This document shows, piece by piece, positions 40,883 through 48,872 of a DNA stretch of 48,872 bases. The stretch is taken from NCBI GenBank assembly GCA_025354885.1, contig JANXLY010000069.1, positions 1-48,872 of the forward strand, in the 5' to 3' direction. The notes under the pieces were generated by a model, which did not search any database, was not told where the DNA came from, and saw only the letters and a list, made by a program, of their open reading frames with translations. A program made the translations under genes and the position numbers. Position 1 is the first letter of the stretch. The number at the start of each line of letters is the position of its first letter. Source of the DNA: Acidobacteriota bacterium. GTDB taxonomy: Bacteria > Acidobacteriota > Terriglobia > Bryobacterales > Bryobacteraceae.

Positions 40883-43330
40883 ATGCACAGATTCCTACTG
40901 TTCCTGGCTCTTCCTCTCTATTCTCAAAGCGCTGATGTCCCGGCGCTGCGTGTCCTGCAGTCAAACTGTTTTGCCTGTCATTCGTCATCGCTCAAAATGT
41001 CCAATCTGGATTTGAGCTCACAGGCGGGAGCGCTGCAAGGTGGCCAAAAGGGACCGGCAATCAACTTGGCCAAGCCAGAACAATCCAACCTGATCAAGGC
41101 AGTGAAACACGAATCGGGATTCGCTTCGATGCCACCTGCCAAGCCCCTCAATCCTGACGAGATTGCTACTCTCGAGCGCTGGATTCGCGAAGGGGCCAAA
41201 TATCCCGAGGCCAAGTCGAACACTCCGCAAGTCAACTGGTGGAGCTTCACCACGCCCAGGCGGCCCGCGGTGCCAGCCGGGAACGAAGAAAATCCCATTG
41301 ACCGATTCCTCAACGCGAAGCTTAAGGAGAAGGCTCTTTCCAAGGCCCCTCCTGCCAGTCGCGCAGCCTTGATCCGTCGAGTCTCCTTTGATCTCACCGG
41401 CCTTGGTCCAAGTGCTGCAGAAGTTGAATCCTTTGCGAGTGACAAAGACCCCAAGGCTTTCGAGAAACTTGTGGACCGACTGCTTGCCTCGCCCCGATAC
41501 GGCGAAAAGTGGGCCCGGCACTGGCTTGACCTTGTTCGTTATTCCGACACTGCCGGTTTTGAACTCGATTCCTATGTCGCAGATGCATGGCGCTACCGCG
41601 ACTATGTCATTCAAAGCTTTAACGAAGACAAGCCTTACGACCGGTTCATTCACGAACAACTTGCCGGTGATGAATACTGGCCCGAAGATCCACTTGCGAA
41701 CACCGGCACCGGCTACTTTTGTGTTGGCCCGAATCGCGACCTGTTCCCTGATCAGGCCGACATCAATCGTGTCGAAACCATGACGGATTACACCGACACC
41801 ACTTCCAGTGTGTTTCTCGGCCTGAGCGCCGGCTGCGCCCGCTGTCATGACCATAAATTCGATCCCATTTCGCAGAAGGATTACTTCCGGCTTCAAGCCG
41901 TGTTTGCCCCCATTGTCAAAACCAAAGTTGCACTCAACCGCCTTGGCTCGCTTGGCTGGGAAGTAGAAGAAAACTCGCGCGAGATCAAACTCCGTGAAGT
42001 CGGTTCGCAGATTCGTGCTGTCCAGTCTTCCTGCCAGACCAAACTCTATGACGCCAAGCTTGCCCACCTCAACGCTGAAGTGCAGGCCGCAATCCGCACT
42101 CCGGAAAATGACAGAACGCCCCGTCAAAAGGAACTGCAGACCGAGTATTCGTCAGCAACCAATGTGAGTGACGACGAAATTCGCGCCTGTCTAGGCCCGC
42201 AACAGAGTGCTCAGCTACACACCCTCGAACGGCAACTCATCAACATGTTCAAGGGCTATCGTGAAAAGCCTTTCAGCTGCGGTGTGACGGATCTTGGAGA
42301 CTTCTCGCCCAAGACTTTCGTTCCTGTCAAAGGGCTTGGCACACCAGAAGAAGTGAAGCCAGGCTTCTTTGGAGCACTCGGTGGTGGAGAGATTCGTGAG
42401 GCCTCTTTCGAGAGAAAAACCACGGGGCCGATTCCCATGTATCCGACCACAGGTCGCAGGCACGCACTTGCAGAATGGCTTACTGATCCCAAAAACCCGC
42501 TCACTGCACGCGTGATGATCAACCGGATCTGGCAATATCATTTTGGGCGCGGCATCGTTGCAACCCCCAGCGACTATGGCCGCCGTGGCAGCGCCCCTTC
42601 TCATCCGGAATTGCTCGACTATCTGGCAACCGAATTTGTTGCCCGAGGCTGGAGCATGAAGACGATGCACCGCACCATGATTCTCAGTGAAGCCTACCAG
42701 CGGGATTCGCAGCCGCTTGCCGGAGCGAAAGAGACAGATCCCGAAAACATTTATCTATCCCATTTCTCTCGCCGAAGACTTTACTCCGATGAATTACGCG
42801 ACAGCCTACTTGCCACTGCGGGCCGTCTGAACTTGAAGCTTTATGGACCTCCGGTTGTGACGCCGCTGGCAAAGGAAGAGTTGTACGGCATGATTGGCTC
42901 GCCGTCCAGCATGTGGGTTGTCACCACAGACCTTGCTCAGCACACACGGAGATCCATCTACCTGCAACAGCGCCGCACCTTCCGAGTGCCAATGATGGAA
43001 GTCTTCGATGCTCCGGAGCCCATGCTTTCCTGTTCGCGTCGTGAGGCCTCCACCAGTGCTCCACAGTCTTTGACCCTGCTCAACGGACCTCTAGTGCTGG
43101 AACAGGCAAAAGCCTTGACAGCAAACTGGATTGCAAGGCAAAGTTCCGATACTGCTCTCATCCACGAGGCCTGGAGACAGGTACTGGCGCGGTCGCCGCG
43201 AGCGGACGAAGTTGATCGTACTTTGCGTTTTCTGAAAGAACAAACCCAAAACAGTGGCTCACGAGAATCGGCTGTTGCCGAACTCGCAAGGGCACTACTC
43301 AACCTGAACGAGTTTATATATGTGGACTAA
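40883..43330 (+). CDS. Planctomycete-type cytochrome c protein with DUF1549 and DUF1553 domains
   Basis: An 815-residue exported protein. After a signal peptide (HRFLLFLALPLYSQS) comes the PSCyt1 haem domain with CFACH at 29-33 and a MPPAKPL segment. DUF1549 starts at PIDRFLNAKL and includes RVSFDLTGLGPSAAEV, RYGEKWARHWLDLVRYSD and a second CxxCH (CARCH, 318-322) followed by DHKFDPISQKDYF. DUF1553 is C-terminal (AEWLTDPKNPLTARVMINR, WQYHFGRGIV). The family always sits beside DUF1501 genes, as here. Its activity has not been demonstrated to my knowledge. The start at 40883 fits both the signal peptide and the promoter; the longer frame to 40784 does not. Confidence 0.9.
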   Translation: MHRFLLFLALPLYSQSADVPALRVLQSNCFACHSSSLKMSNLDLSSQAGALQGGQKGPAINLAKPEQSNLIKAVKHESGFASMPPAKPLNPDEIATLERWIREGAKYPEAKSNTPQVNWWSFTTPRRPAVPAGNEENPIDRFLNAKLKEKALSKAPPASRAALIRRVSFDLTGLGPSAAEVESFASDKDPKAFEKLVDRLLASPRYGEKWARHWLDLVRYSDTAGFELDSYVADAWRYRDYVIQSFNEDKPYDRFIHEQLAGDEYWPEDPLANTGTGYFCVGPNRDLFPDQADINRVETMTDYTDTTSSVFLGLSAGCARCHDHKFDPISQKDYFRLQAVFAPIVKTKVALNRLGSLGWEVEENSREIKLREVGSQIRAVQSSCQTKLYDAKLAHLNAEVQAAIRTPENDRTPRQKELQTEYSSATNVSDDEIRACLGPQQSAQLHTLERQLINMFKGYREKPFSCGVTDLGDFSPKTFVPVKGLGTPEEVKPGFFGALGGGEIREASFERKTTGPIPMYPTTGRRHALAEWLTDPKNPLTARVMINRIWQYHFGRGIVATPSDYGRRGSAPSHPELLDYLATEFVARGWSMKTMHRTMILSEAYQRDSQPLAGAKETDPENIYLSHFSRRRLYSDELRDSLLATAGRLNLKLYGPPVVTPLAKEELYGMIGSPSSMWVVTTDLAQHTRRSIYLQQRRTFRVPMMEVFDAPEPMLSCSRREASTSAPQSLTLLNGPLVLEQAKALTANWIARQSSDTALIHEAWRQVLARSPRADEVDRTLRFLKEQTQNSGSRESAVAELARALLNLNEFIYVD

Positions 43331-43334
43331 CCCT

Positions 43335-44741
43335 ATGAATCGCAGACAGCTTTTGAGCCGCGCTGGAATGGGCTTTGGCGCAGTGGCCGCAGCCAACCTG
43401 CTCGCCGCAGCCGATGGCCGGAGTTCTCTGGCTGCCCGCCCGCCGCACGAACCCACCAAGGTGAAATCGATCATCTATCTGTTCATGCACGGAGGCGTAA
43501 GTCACGTCGATACCTGGGATCCCAAGCCGGAACTCACCCGCCGCTCCGGCCAAACCGTACCCGAATCTTTTGTCAAAGGCCTGAAAACCTCGCGCATTGA
43601 TTTCACCAAAGCCATCATGCGCGGCAGTCCCTGGGATTTTGCTCCGTGCGGCCAGTCCGGTACAGTCGTCTCAAGCCTGTTCCCGAACATGTCTCGCCAT
43701 GTCGACGACATGGTGCTCGTTCGTAGCTGCTATGGCGATGCCTTCGATCACGCTCCTGCCATGTATCTTCGCTCTACAGGCACCCAACTGCCAGGCAGGC
43801 CTTCGCTCGGCGCATGGACTGTCTACGGTCTCGGGACTGAGAATCAAAACCTTCCGGCCTTTGTGGTGATGTCGGATGGAGCGATGAAGTGTGGTCCGCA
43901 AGGCTACGGTGCAGGCTATCTTCCTGCCGTCTACCAGGGCACCGTTTTTCGCGGGGGAGAGCAGCCCATTCTTGACCTCGCTACGCCAAGCGGCATTGCG
44001 GCGAAGACGCAGCGTGGCACTCTCGATCTGATTCAAGATCTGGACCGCAACCATCTTGCTGCCCGTCCGGGCGACGATGTTCTTGAGGCGCGTCTCGCCA
44101 GCTACGAACTCGCTTTCCGAATGCAGTCGACGGCACCCGAGGTTGTCGATTTTGCCAAAGAGTCCGCAGCCACCAAGAAGCTTTACGGCATTGATGAACC
44201 GAATACGAACGACTTCGGACGCAAGTGCCTCCTCGCTCGCCGTCTGGTGGAGCGTGGGGTGCGATTTATTCAGCTCTACAGCGGCACTCACCTTGGTGAC
44301 GATTGGGACGGCGCGCACAACGACCTCACTGGCTCTCACAACAAGATGGCCGCCAAATCGGACCTGCCGATCGCAGGCCTTCTCGCCGATCTGAAGTCGC
44401 GTGGGCTTCTCGATTCAACGCTCGTCATCTGGTCGAGCGAATTTGGTCGCACGCCTCTTGCTGAAGGCAAAAATGGTCGCGATCATCACCCCTACGCATT
44501 CTCCATGTGGATGGCAGGCGCTGGAATCCAGGGCGGTCGCACCTATGGCTCCACGGATGAATTTGGTTTGCGGCCGCAAGAAAATCCAGTCGATTCGCAT
44601 GACGTCAACGCAACGATTCTTAGAATGCTGGGCATGGACCACCTGAAGCTCACCTACTTCTACCAGGGCCGCGACATGCGCCTGACGGATGTCCATGGGG
44701 AGCGCGAGTTTAGCCACTTTCTCAAGGGCCGGAGAGGCTAG
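43335..44741 (+). CDS. DUF1501 domain protein with Tat-type signal
   Basis: A 468-residue protein of the DUF1501 family, the regular partner of DUF1549/1553 cytochromes. The N-terminus NRRQLLSRAGMGFGAVAAAN is a twin-arginine-type signal. Alkaline-phosphatase-superfamily-like pieces follow: IYLFMHGGVSHVDTWDPKPE, TLVIWSSEFGRTPL and GRDHHPYAFSMWMAG. The histidine- and aspartate-rich motifs suggest a metal site, but no reaction is established. I prefer the ATG at 43335, which puts the Arg pair at residues 3-4. An in-frame ATG at 43320 overlaps the previous gene. The two genes are clearly one transcript. Confidence 0.9.
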   Translation: MNRRQLLSRAGMGFGAVAAANLLAAADGRSSLAARPPHEPTKVKSIIYLFMHGGVSHVDTWDPKPELTRRSGQTVPESFVKGLKTSRIDFTKAIMRGSPWDFAPCGQSGTVVSSLFPNMSRHVDDMVLVRSCYGDAFDHAPAMYLRSTGTQLPGRPSLGAWTVYGLGTENQNLPAFVVMSDGAMKCGPQGYGAGYLPAVYQGTVFRGGEQPILDLATPSGIAAKTQRGTLDLIQDLDRNHLAARPGDDVLEARLASYELAFRMQSTAPEVVDFAKESAATKKLYGIDEPNTNDFGRKCLLARRLVERGVRFIQLYSGTHLGDDWDGAHNDLTGSHNKMAAKSDLPIAGLLADLKSRGLLDSTLVIWSSEFGRTPLAEGKNGRDHHPYAFSMWMAGAGIQGGRTYGSTDEFGLRPQENPVDSHDVNATILRMLGMDHLKLTYFYQGRDMRLTDVHGEREFSHFLKGRRG

Positions 44742-44743
44742 GG

Positions 44744-45184
44744 TTACTGCTGCCAGCTAAAAGCGTCGGTATTGTGCTCGATGCGCTTCACTGGCTCGAA
44801 CACAATCGAGACCGTATCAAAGCGCACCAACTCTTCCTTGATTCGCTTCTTGCGGCAAAACTCTCTGGCCGCGCTTCGCACCGCAATTTCCTTGCCGCGA
44901 TCAATATTGCGGTCTGGCGAACCGAACTGATCCGATCGCCTGCTCTTCACTTCGACAACGATCAGCCGGTCCGGGCTTCCCCTCTGCCAGGCGATGAGAT
45001 CCAGCTCATGAAGCCCGCTGCGGCTGCGCCAATTTCGTTCGATGACGAAATATCCTTTGCCCTGTAAATAGCGGTGGGTGAGGTCTTCTCCGCGTCGTCC
45101 CAAGGCATGTGTTGCTTGCAATACGCGCGCATCATGCCATTGCCGCAATACGTCGAAGCAGAGCCAGATTGGTTTTGTCAGCAA
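44744..45184 (-). CDS. YraN/UPF0102-family predicted nuclease
   Basis: A 146-residue protein with the restriction-endonuclease-like core of the family: LGRRGEDLTHRYLQGKGYFV, ERNWRSRSGLHELDLIAW and RLIVVEVKSRRSDQFG, giving the acidic D and the E-x-K catalytic triplet. The family is almost universal and its physiological role is unclear, with a link to Holliday-junction or transformation DNA suggested for relatives. It is 2 nt behind the methyltransferase gene on the same strand and ends 2 nt from the convergent DUF1501 gene. Confidence 0.87.
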   Translation of the reverse strand: MLTKPIWLCFDVLRQWHDARVLQATHALGRRGEDLTHRYLQGKGYFVIERNWRSRSGLHELDLIAWQRGSPDRLIVVEVKSRRSDQFGSPDRNIDRGKEIAVRSAAREFCRKKRIKEELVRFDTVSIVFEPVKRIEHNTDAFSWQQ

Positions 45185-45186
45185 AG

Positions 45187-45729
45187 CTATTTTATGACTT
45201 CAAACTCGAATTCCATCACCTTGCCGCGCACGATGTAGCAGAGATAGTACTCCCAGTTACGTCGCAGCCGCGGGGACAGGTTGATCAGGAATTCAAAGCC
45301 GAGGTATCTCCACAACGCTAGTAGCTTGACGTAAACTTTTTTCTCCCTGAATTTGGCCTTCGTGTAATAGCCATAGCCGGCGTCGTCGGGTCCAAAGTAA
45401 CGGAAGCTGAAGCTGTTCAAATGCCAACGGTGGGTCGGATCACAAAAACTGGAGAAGTCGGTGTAGTGGGGAGTTTCCAGACGCAAACTTCCACCATTTC
45501 GAAGGACACGGTGAAACTCCTCCATCGTTCGAATCACATCGGAAACGTGTTCAATGACATGAATCGCCCGCAATTCATCAAAACTGGAGTCGCGAAACGG
45601 ATAAGGATGGCGGTCGAGATCGGCAATGACATCAGCCGCTGTACGTGGATTGTTGTCTAGTCCGACGGAACCTGGATACTTGCGTATGCCGCAGCCGACG
45701 TCTAGGATTCTTGGCTTTGTTCGAGACAA
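45187..45729 (-). CDS. Class I SAM-dependent methyltransferase
   Basis: A protein of about 180 residues. The SAM motif is PRILDVGCGIRKYPGSVGLD, followed by VIADLDRHPYPF, LRAIHVIEHVSDVIRTMEEF and VLRNGGSLRLETPHYTDF (motifs II and III). This is a Methyltransf_11-type enzyme; the substrate is unknown. The start is unclear: no ATG fits. The TTG at 45729 is just upstream of motif I and gives a 28-nt overlap with the aminotransferase. The frame is open to a TTG at 45813, which would overlap by 112 nt. Confidence 0.8.
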   Translation of the reverse strand: MSRTKPRILDVGCGIRKYPGSVGLDNNPRTAADVIADLDRHPYPFRDSSFDELRAIHVIEHVSDVIRTMEEFHRVLRNGGSLRLETPHYTDFSSFCDPTHRWHLNSFSFRYFGPDDAGYGYYTKAKFREKKVYVKLLALWRYLGFEFLINLSPRLRRNWEYYLCYIVRGKVMEFEFEVIK

Positions 45730-47054
45730 GACTCTAGTGTATCGAGGCAGAACTCTGCCTGGTCTCGCGTAAAGACCAACGGCGGGCAAAGTCGAATCGA
45801 ATTCGGTCCGCAACCCAGGATCAAAATGCCGCGCTCAAAGGCCATCAGCTCCAGGCGATCGCGCAATTCGGGATATCGTTCCCTTGTTTTCTGATCCCGC
45901 ACCAGTTCGAAGCCAATCATCAGGCCCAGCCCCTGCACTCGGCCGACGTGGCGAAAGCGCTGCGGCCAGTCGCGCATGCGTCCCAGCATGTAATCACCAA
46001 CGCTGGTTGCATTTTCGAGCAGTTCCTGTTCCAGGAGCTCAATTGTCGCGAGAGAACTGGCGATTGCTACCGGGTTGCCGCCAAAAGTGGAAGCATGGGC
46101 ACCAGGAGTCCATGTCATCCATTCCGGCTTGGTGACAACTGCGCACAGCGGCAATCCGCTGGCAATACCCTTTGCCAGAGCGAGAATGTCTGGATTTACG
46201 CCAAAATGTTCTACCGCAAACATCTTTCCAGTCCGCCCCATGCCCGACTGCACCTCATCCCAGATAATCGGAATCTTGTACTTGGCTGCAACGGTCTGCA
46301 ATTCATCGATGAACTTTTGTGGCGGAACGACATAGCCGCCCTCGCCTTGCACCGGTTCGACAATGATGCCTGCGATGTCATCTGCAGGAAGTATGTGGCG
46401 AATCAACTGCTCTTCGATAACCTTCACGCATTCCACATTGCAGGTCTCTACCTGCTTGCCGTAGCTGCAGCGATAGCAATTTGCGTAAGGGATATGCGAT
46501 ACGCCAGACAGCAGCGAGCCAAATCCCTTTTTCTGAAGACTCTTCGATCCAGTGAGAGAGAGCGATCCCATAGTGCGGCCATGAAAGGCACCAAAGAAGG
46601 CAATGAATCTTTCTCGGCCTGTATGATAGCGGGCCATTTTGAGACAGGCCTCTACTGCTTCAGTACCCGAATTTCCAAGATAAACCCGTCGAGGTCCGCC
46701 ACCCGGAACCAGGCTCTGCAACTTCTCAGCCAGGTCGACCATGTTTTCGTAATAAAAATCAGTACCCGAGTAGTGAAGCAGTCTCGCTGCCTGTTCCTGA
46801 ATGGCTGCGACTACTTTTGGGTGGCAATGACCGGTAGCGCACACCGCAATTCCTGCATTGCAATCGAGAAAACGATTGCCGTCGAGGTCCTCAATCATTG
46901 AGCCCTGAGCATGGGCCACCGTTAGAGGATAACCACGCGTATAGCTGGGTGACATGATCGCGTTGTCGCGGGCGATCAACTGCGCCGCCTTCGGACCCGG
47001 CACGGACGTGACCATGTGGGGCAAGTCCAGACGGACAAGCGTAGCTTGGCTCAT
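45702..47054 (-). CDS. Class III PLP-dependent aminotransferase (GABA/acetylornithine type)
   Basis: A 450-residue transaminase. It has LDCNAGIAVCATGHCHPKVV, the phosphate-binding GNSGTEAVEACLKMAR, FFGAFHGRTMGSLSLTGSK, the Asp that contacts the PLP ring in IIWDEVQSGMGRTGKMF, and the Schiff-base lysine in ILALAKGIASGLPL. An insert CYRCSYGKQVETCNVECV carries four cysteines. It is known from the acetylornithine-aminotransferase-like branch that includes broad-range omega-aminotransferases and amino-acid racemases. The likely substrates are omega-amino acids such as GABA or a neutral amino acid. GGAG lies 7 nt before the ATG. The downstream methyltransferase and YraN genes follow on the same strand. 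Confidence 0.9.
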   Translation of the reverse strand: MSQATLVRLDLPHMVTSVPGPKAAQLIARDNAIMSPSYTRGYPLTVAHAQGSMIEDLDGNRFLDCNAGIAVCATGHCHPKVVAAIQEQAARLLHYSGTDFYYENMVDLAEKLQSLVPGGGPRRVYLGNSGTEAVEACLKMARYHTGRERFIAFFGAFHGRTMGSLSLTGSKSLQKKGFGSLLSGVSHIPYANCYRCSYGKQVETCNVECVKVIEEQLIRHILPADDIAGIIVEPVQGEGGYVVPPQKFIDELQTVAAKYKIPIIWDEVQSGMGRTGKMFAVEHFGVNPDILALAKGIASGLPLCAVVTKPEWMTWTPGAHASTFGGNPVAIASSLATIELLEQELLENATSVGDYMLGRMRDWPQRFRHVGRVQGLGLMIGFELVRDQKTRERYPELRDRLELMAFERGILILGCGPNSIRLCPPLVFTRDQAEFCLDTLESCLEQSQES

Positions 47055-47341
47055 GCAAATCTCCTCTAAGGTCTAATCGGCTGTTTTTATGTGGACTGTA
47101 TGGACAGAAGCGGCTAGGAGGAAATGCTCCTGGTCAGATCCAAAGAGACCCGGACGGCTCAGGGATAGTACCGACATCTTGACTCTTATTCTAGGCCTCC
47201 ACAGTGTTCTGCGAAATGGTCAAAAAGTCAAAATAAGAAAAATCTTGCTATCGTATCAGAAAGTTCCCTGCCTGAATTCTATTTTCACTCCGTTGTATTT
47301 CTTTTGACATCTTCCACCCCTAATCTAAAAGTGAGGTTCCC

Positions 47342-48169
47342 ATGGCTGAAGAAAAACGCATCTCAAAGCACTACTTGTTGGCAAGTGATTTCGATCATAC
47401 GCTGAGCTTCAACGACTCGGGTGTCATCCTGAGCGAGTTGCTGGGCATCGAAGGTTTCCAGGCCAAGATCGCCGAAATTTCTCGCAAGAATTTTATCCAG
47501 CAGGGGGGCGAGTTGTCCTACCTGCTGCTGCACGATCCAGAATACAAACAAGTGCGCGCTGAACATCTCGTTGAGGTTGGCAAGAAAATCCGCCTGAAGC
47601 CGAATATCCGGCTTGTGTCTCAACTGCTCAACAGTCTCGACGGTTACCGCTTCTCGCTCTATGTCATCAGCGCTGCGCCTGAAGAGGTGATTCAGAGCGC
47701 ACTCGAAGGCATTGTCCCGCCAGAGAACATCTATGGCACGCGGCTTCGTTACGACGAAGTAACTGGTGAGGTCTGCGCAATCGATCGCGTATGTGCAGGC
47801 TTTGGCAAAGTGGCCGTGCTCGATGAATTGCAGAGTGGCCTTAAGCTGGGCCGAGACCAGGTAGTTTACATCGGCGATGGATCAAGTGACATCCACGTGA
47901 TGCTGCACGTCAATCGCTATGACGGTCTTACCATCGCCGTCTCTGAAGCCAAATACATTTCTCAGATCGCCAAAAGAACGGTGCTCAGTGAAGATGCCCT
48001 CAGCGTACTTGTACCGATCCTCGAAGAACTCGCCGGGTGGCAATCGAATCGAATTCGCGCCCTGTTTGAAGCACATGGCTTCACCGTCCAGGAATGGGAC
48101 AAAGTGAAGACGGATTGGCTGACCATCGAGCCCATCGATTCGGGCGACACACCGGGGCTCACACAGTGA
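47342..48169 (+). CDS. HAD-family phosphatase (phosphoserine-phosphatase-like)
   Basis: A 275-residue cytoplasmic hydrolase. Motif I is D16-F-D18-HT in [14 protein letters not shown]. Motif II lies in [11 protein letters not shown] and motif III/IV in [15 protein letters not shown]. The helical cap between motifs I and II is of the C1 type, as in phosphoserine or pyridoxal phosphatases. The substrate is uncertain. GAGG lies 5 nt upstream. The 287-bp gap before this gene also holds the divergent aminotransferase start; a TTGACA near 47305 has no -10 box at correct spacing, and I see no other feature there. The stop overlaps the next start as GTGA. Confidence 0.82.
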   Translation: MAEEKRISKHYLLASDFDHTLSFNDSGVILSELLGIEGFQAKIAEISRKNFIQQGGELSYLLLHDPEYKQVRAEHLVEVGKKIRLKPNIRLVSQLLNSLDGYRFSLYVISAAPEEVIQSALEGIVPPENIYGTRLRYDEVTGEVCAIDRVCAGFGKVAVLDELQSGLKLGRDQVVYIGDGSSDIHVMLHVNRYDGLTIAVSEAKYISQIAKRTVLSEDALSVLVPILEELAGWQSNRIRALFEAHGFTVQEWDKVKTDWLTIEPIDSGDTPGLTQ

Positions 48170-48381
48170 AGCCCGACTGGATTGGCTGGGTAGCTACCGC
48201 CGCGTTTACCAGTTCGTACTTCGTTCGAAAACCCTTTACGATTCGCGCCATTCAGGCAGGGGCCTCCTGCCTGTGGTTGAGCTACGGCGTCGTCATCGGC
48301 GCCACGCCCGTGATTGTCGCCAATATGCTGGTGGTTTCGGCCGCACTATTTACAATGTGGCGTGATCGCCACGCTACTTAG
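48166..48381 (+). CDS. Small membrane protein (YgjV/SemiSWEET-like)
   Basis: A 71-residue protein starting at the GTG at 48166, in a GTGA overlap with the HAD gene. It has three hydrophobic helices: [34 protein letters not shown] and [18 protein letters not shown]. Size and spacing recall the half-transporters of the SemiSWEET/YgjV type, although the hallmark PQ motif is not present. Its TAG stop is the point where the downstream IS element begins, so the original end of the gene may have been altered by the insertion. Confidence 0.65.
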   Translation: MKPDWIGWVATAAFTSSYFVRKPFTIRAIQAGASCLWLSYGVVIGATPVIVANMLVVSAALFTMWRDRHAT

Positions 48382-48394
48382 GGCACTGATATAC

Positions 48395-48423
48395 TTGACA
48401 CACGCAAGCAAAACCGCTACACT
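48395..48423 (+). promoter_or_regulatory. Sigma-70-type promoter of the IS1595 transposase
   Basis: A consensus -35 TTGACA, an exact 17-nt spacer and the -10 hexamer TACACT. The -10 ends 6 nt before the GTG start codon, so the transcript should begin at the codon itself. Confidence 0.7.
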
Positions 48424-48429
48424 TGAGTA

Positions 48430-48872
48430 GTGGAAGAGACCTACGAACCCAAAACTCTGGTAGAAGCCATCCCGTACTTCTCGGATTTGGATGTTTGCGT
48501 TCGTTACTTCTGCAATCTGCGATGGCCCAACGGGATCGAATGCCCAAAGTGCGGCTCCAAGGAAAACCACTCGTATATCTCCAGCCGTCGCATCTTCATG
48601 TGTAAGTCGTGCCGGAAACAATTCTCCCCCAAAGCTGGTTCGATCTTTGAGGATTCGGCACTCGGTCTGGACAAGTGGCTGACGGCTCTTTGGATCATTG
48701 CCACTGCAAAGAACGGAGCCAGTTCACATGAACTCGCCAGATCCCTTGGGGTCACCCAGAAAACGGCGTGGTTCATGTCCCACCGGATCAGGCTGGCAAT
48801 GGAAGCCGGGACATTCACGAAGCTCTCAGGGACCGTAGAAGCCGATGAGACCTTCGTTGGCGGCAAGGCGCC
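48430..48872 (+). CDS. IS1595-family transposase (ISXO2-like), partial at window end
   Basis: The first 147 codons of the transposase. The N-terminal zinc ribbon is CPKCGSKENHSYISSRRIFM with MCKSC, giving the C-x2-C...C-x2-C pattern. It is followed by FSPKAGSIFEDSALGLDKWL and the helix-turn-helix SSHELARSLGVTQKTAWFMS. The DDE-type catalytic domain has just begun (GTVEADETFVGG), which holds the first aspartate. The start is the GTG at 48430, because the family begins with an EPKTL-like segment. There is no Shine-Dalgarno sequence. Confidence 0.88.
   Translation, partial: MEETYEPKTLVEAIPYFSDLDVCVRYFCNLRWPNGIECPKCGSKENHSYISSRRIFMCKSCRKQFSPKAGSIFEDSALGLDKWLTALWIIATAKNGASSHELARSLGVTQKTAWFMSHRIRLAMEAGTFTKLSGTVEADETFVGGKA

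Larger units (their letters stand above)
48381..48872 (+). mobile_element. IS1595-family insertion sequence, left part only
   Basis: The element appears to begin with GGGCACTGATATAC at 48381, immediately after the GCTACTTA that would be the left copy of an 8-bp target duplication, the usual size for IS1595. It carries its own promoter and the transposase gene and runs out of the window, so the right end and the second duplication copy cannot be checked. Confidence 0.7.

Noticed and set aside
41018..42127. A 369-codon minus-strand open frame antisense to the DUF1553 gene.
   Set aside because: It has no recognisable motif and the opposite strand carries a clear DUF1549 domain. The openness follows from codon bias.
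47303..47326. TTGACA followed by TAATCT upstream of the HAD gene as a promoter.
   Set aside because: The spacer is about 11 nt, too short for sigma-70. No other -10 box fits.

Overview
The window looks like chromosome from an Acidobacteriota soil bacterium of the Solibacter/Bryobacter type. This is inferred from gene content, not from a marker gene. The indicators are planctomycete-type cytochrome proteins with DUF1592, DUF1549/DUF1553, DUF1552 and DUF1501 domains, an Oar-like TonB-dependent receptor, many secreted hydrolases, and a three-gene B-type succinate dehydrogenase. No rRNA, tRNA or CRISPR array was seen.

Layout. 1-1.7 kb is a worn accessory edge: a 34-bp-period direct repeat next to a broken DUF4011 helicase pseudogene, then a ParE/Phd toxin-antitoxin pair. 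1.75-5.6 kb (minus) is a xanthine/aldehyde-oxidase-family operon (FAD, 2Fe-2S and Mo subunits) ending in a MoaD/ThiS-like sulfur carrier and an intrinsic terminator. 5.7-12.9 kb (plus) holds a DUF1592 cytochrome, a DUF1552 protein, an esterase, an MFS permease, an orphan HigA-like regulator and a secreted nucleoside hydrolase. 13-13.7 kb is a Phd/VapC pair whose toxin start is frameshifted. 13.7-19 kb (plus) carries galT, a lone cpaF/tadA ATPase and two large hydrolases.

19-21.1 kb (minus) is an ATPase + HNH pair of the Septu (PtuA/PtuB) type. It has visibly lower GC and sits as an island between housekeeping genes. 21.2-23.9 kb holds an Mrp-like ATPase without the usual CxxC, an ECF-like sigma factor overlapping a membrane-anchored TlpA-like thioredoxin, and a secreted metallopeptidase. 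23.9-28 kb (minus) is sdhC-sdhA-sdhB-rraA. 28.1-34.9 kb has a metallophosphoesterase that appears to start at CTG, then a tightly overlapping plus-strand cluster: PfkB kinase, GT-C glycosyltransferase, DapF-like epimerase (second catalytic Cys replaced by Ser), nucleotide-sugar dehydrogenase, class A beta-lactamase-like hydrolase and a DUF1801 protein.

34.9-40.8 kb (minus) is the TonB receptor, a gamma-glutamylcyclotransferase-like protein and an NtrC-type regulator with its membrane histidine kinase. 40.9-44.7 kb (plus) is a DUF1549/DUF1553 cytochrome with a DUF1501 partner. 44.7-47.1 kb (minus) is a YraN-family nuclease, a methyltransferase and a class III aminotransferase. 47.3-48.4 kb is a HAD phosphatase with a small membrane protein. 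An IS1595-family element starts at the stop codon of that protein and runs off the window.

Across the window, several genes without a Shine-Dalgarno sequence have a TANNNT hexamer 5-6 nt before the start codon, which suggests leaderless transcription.
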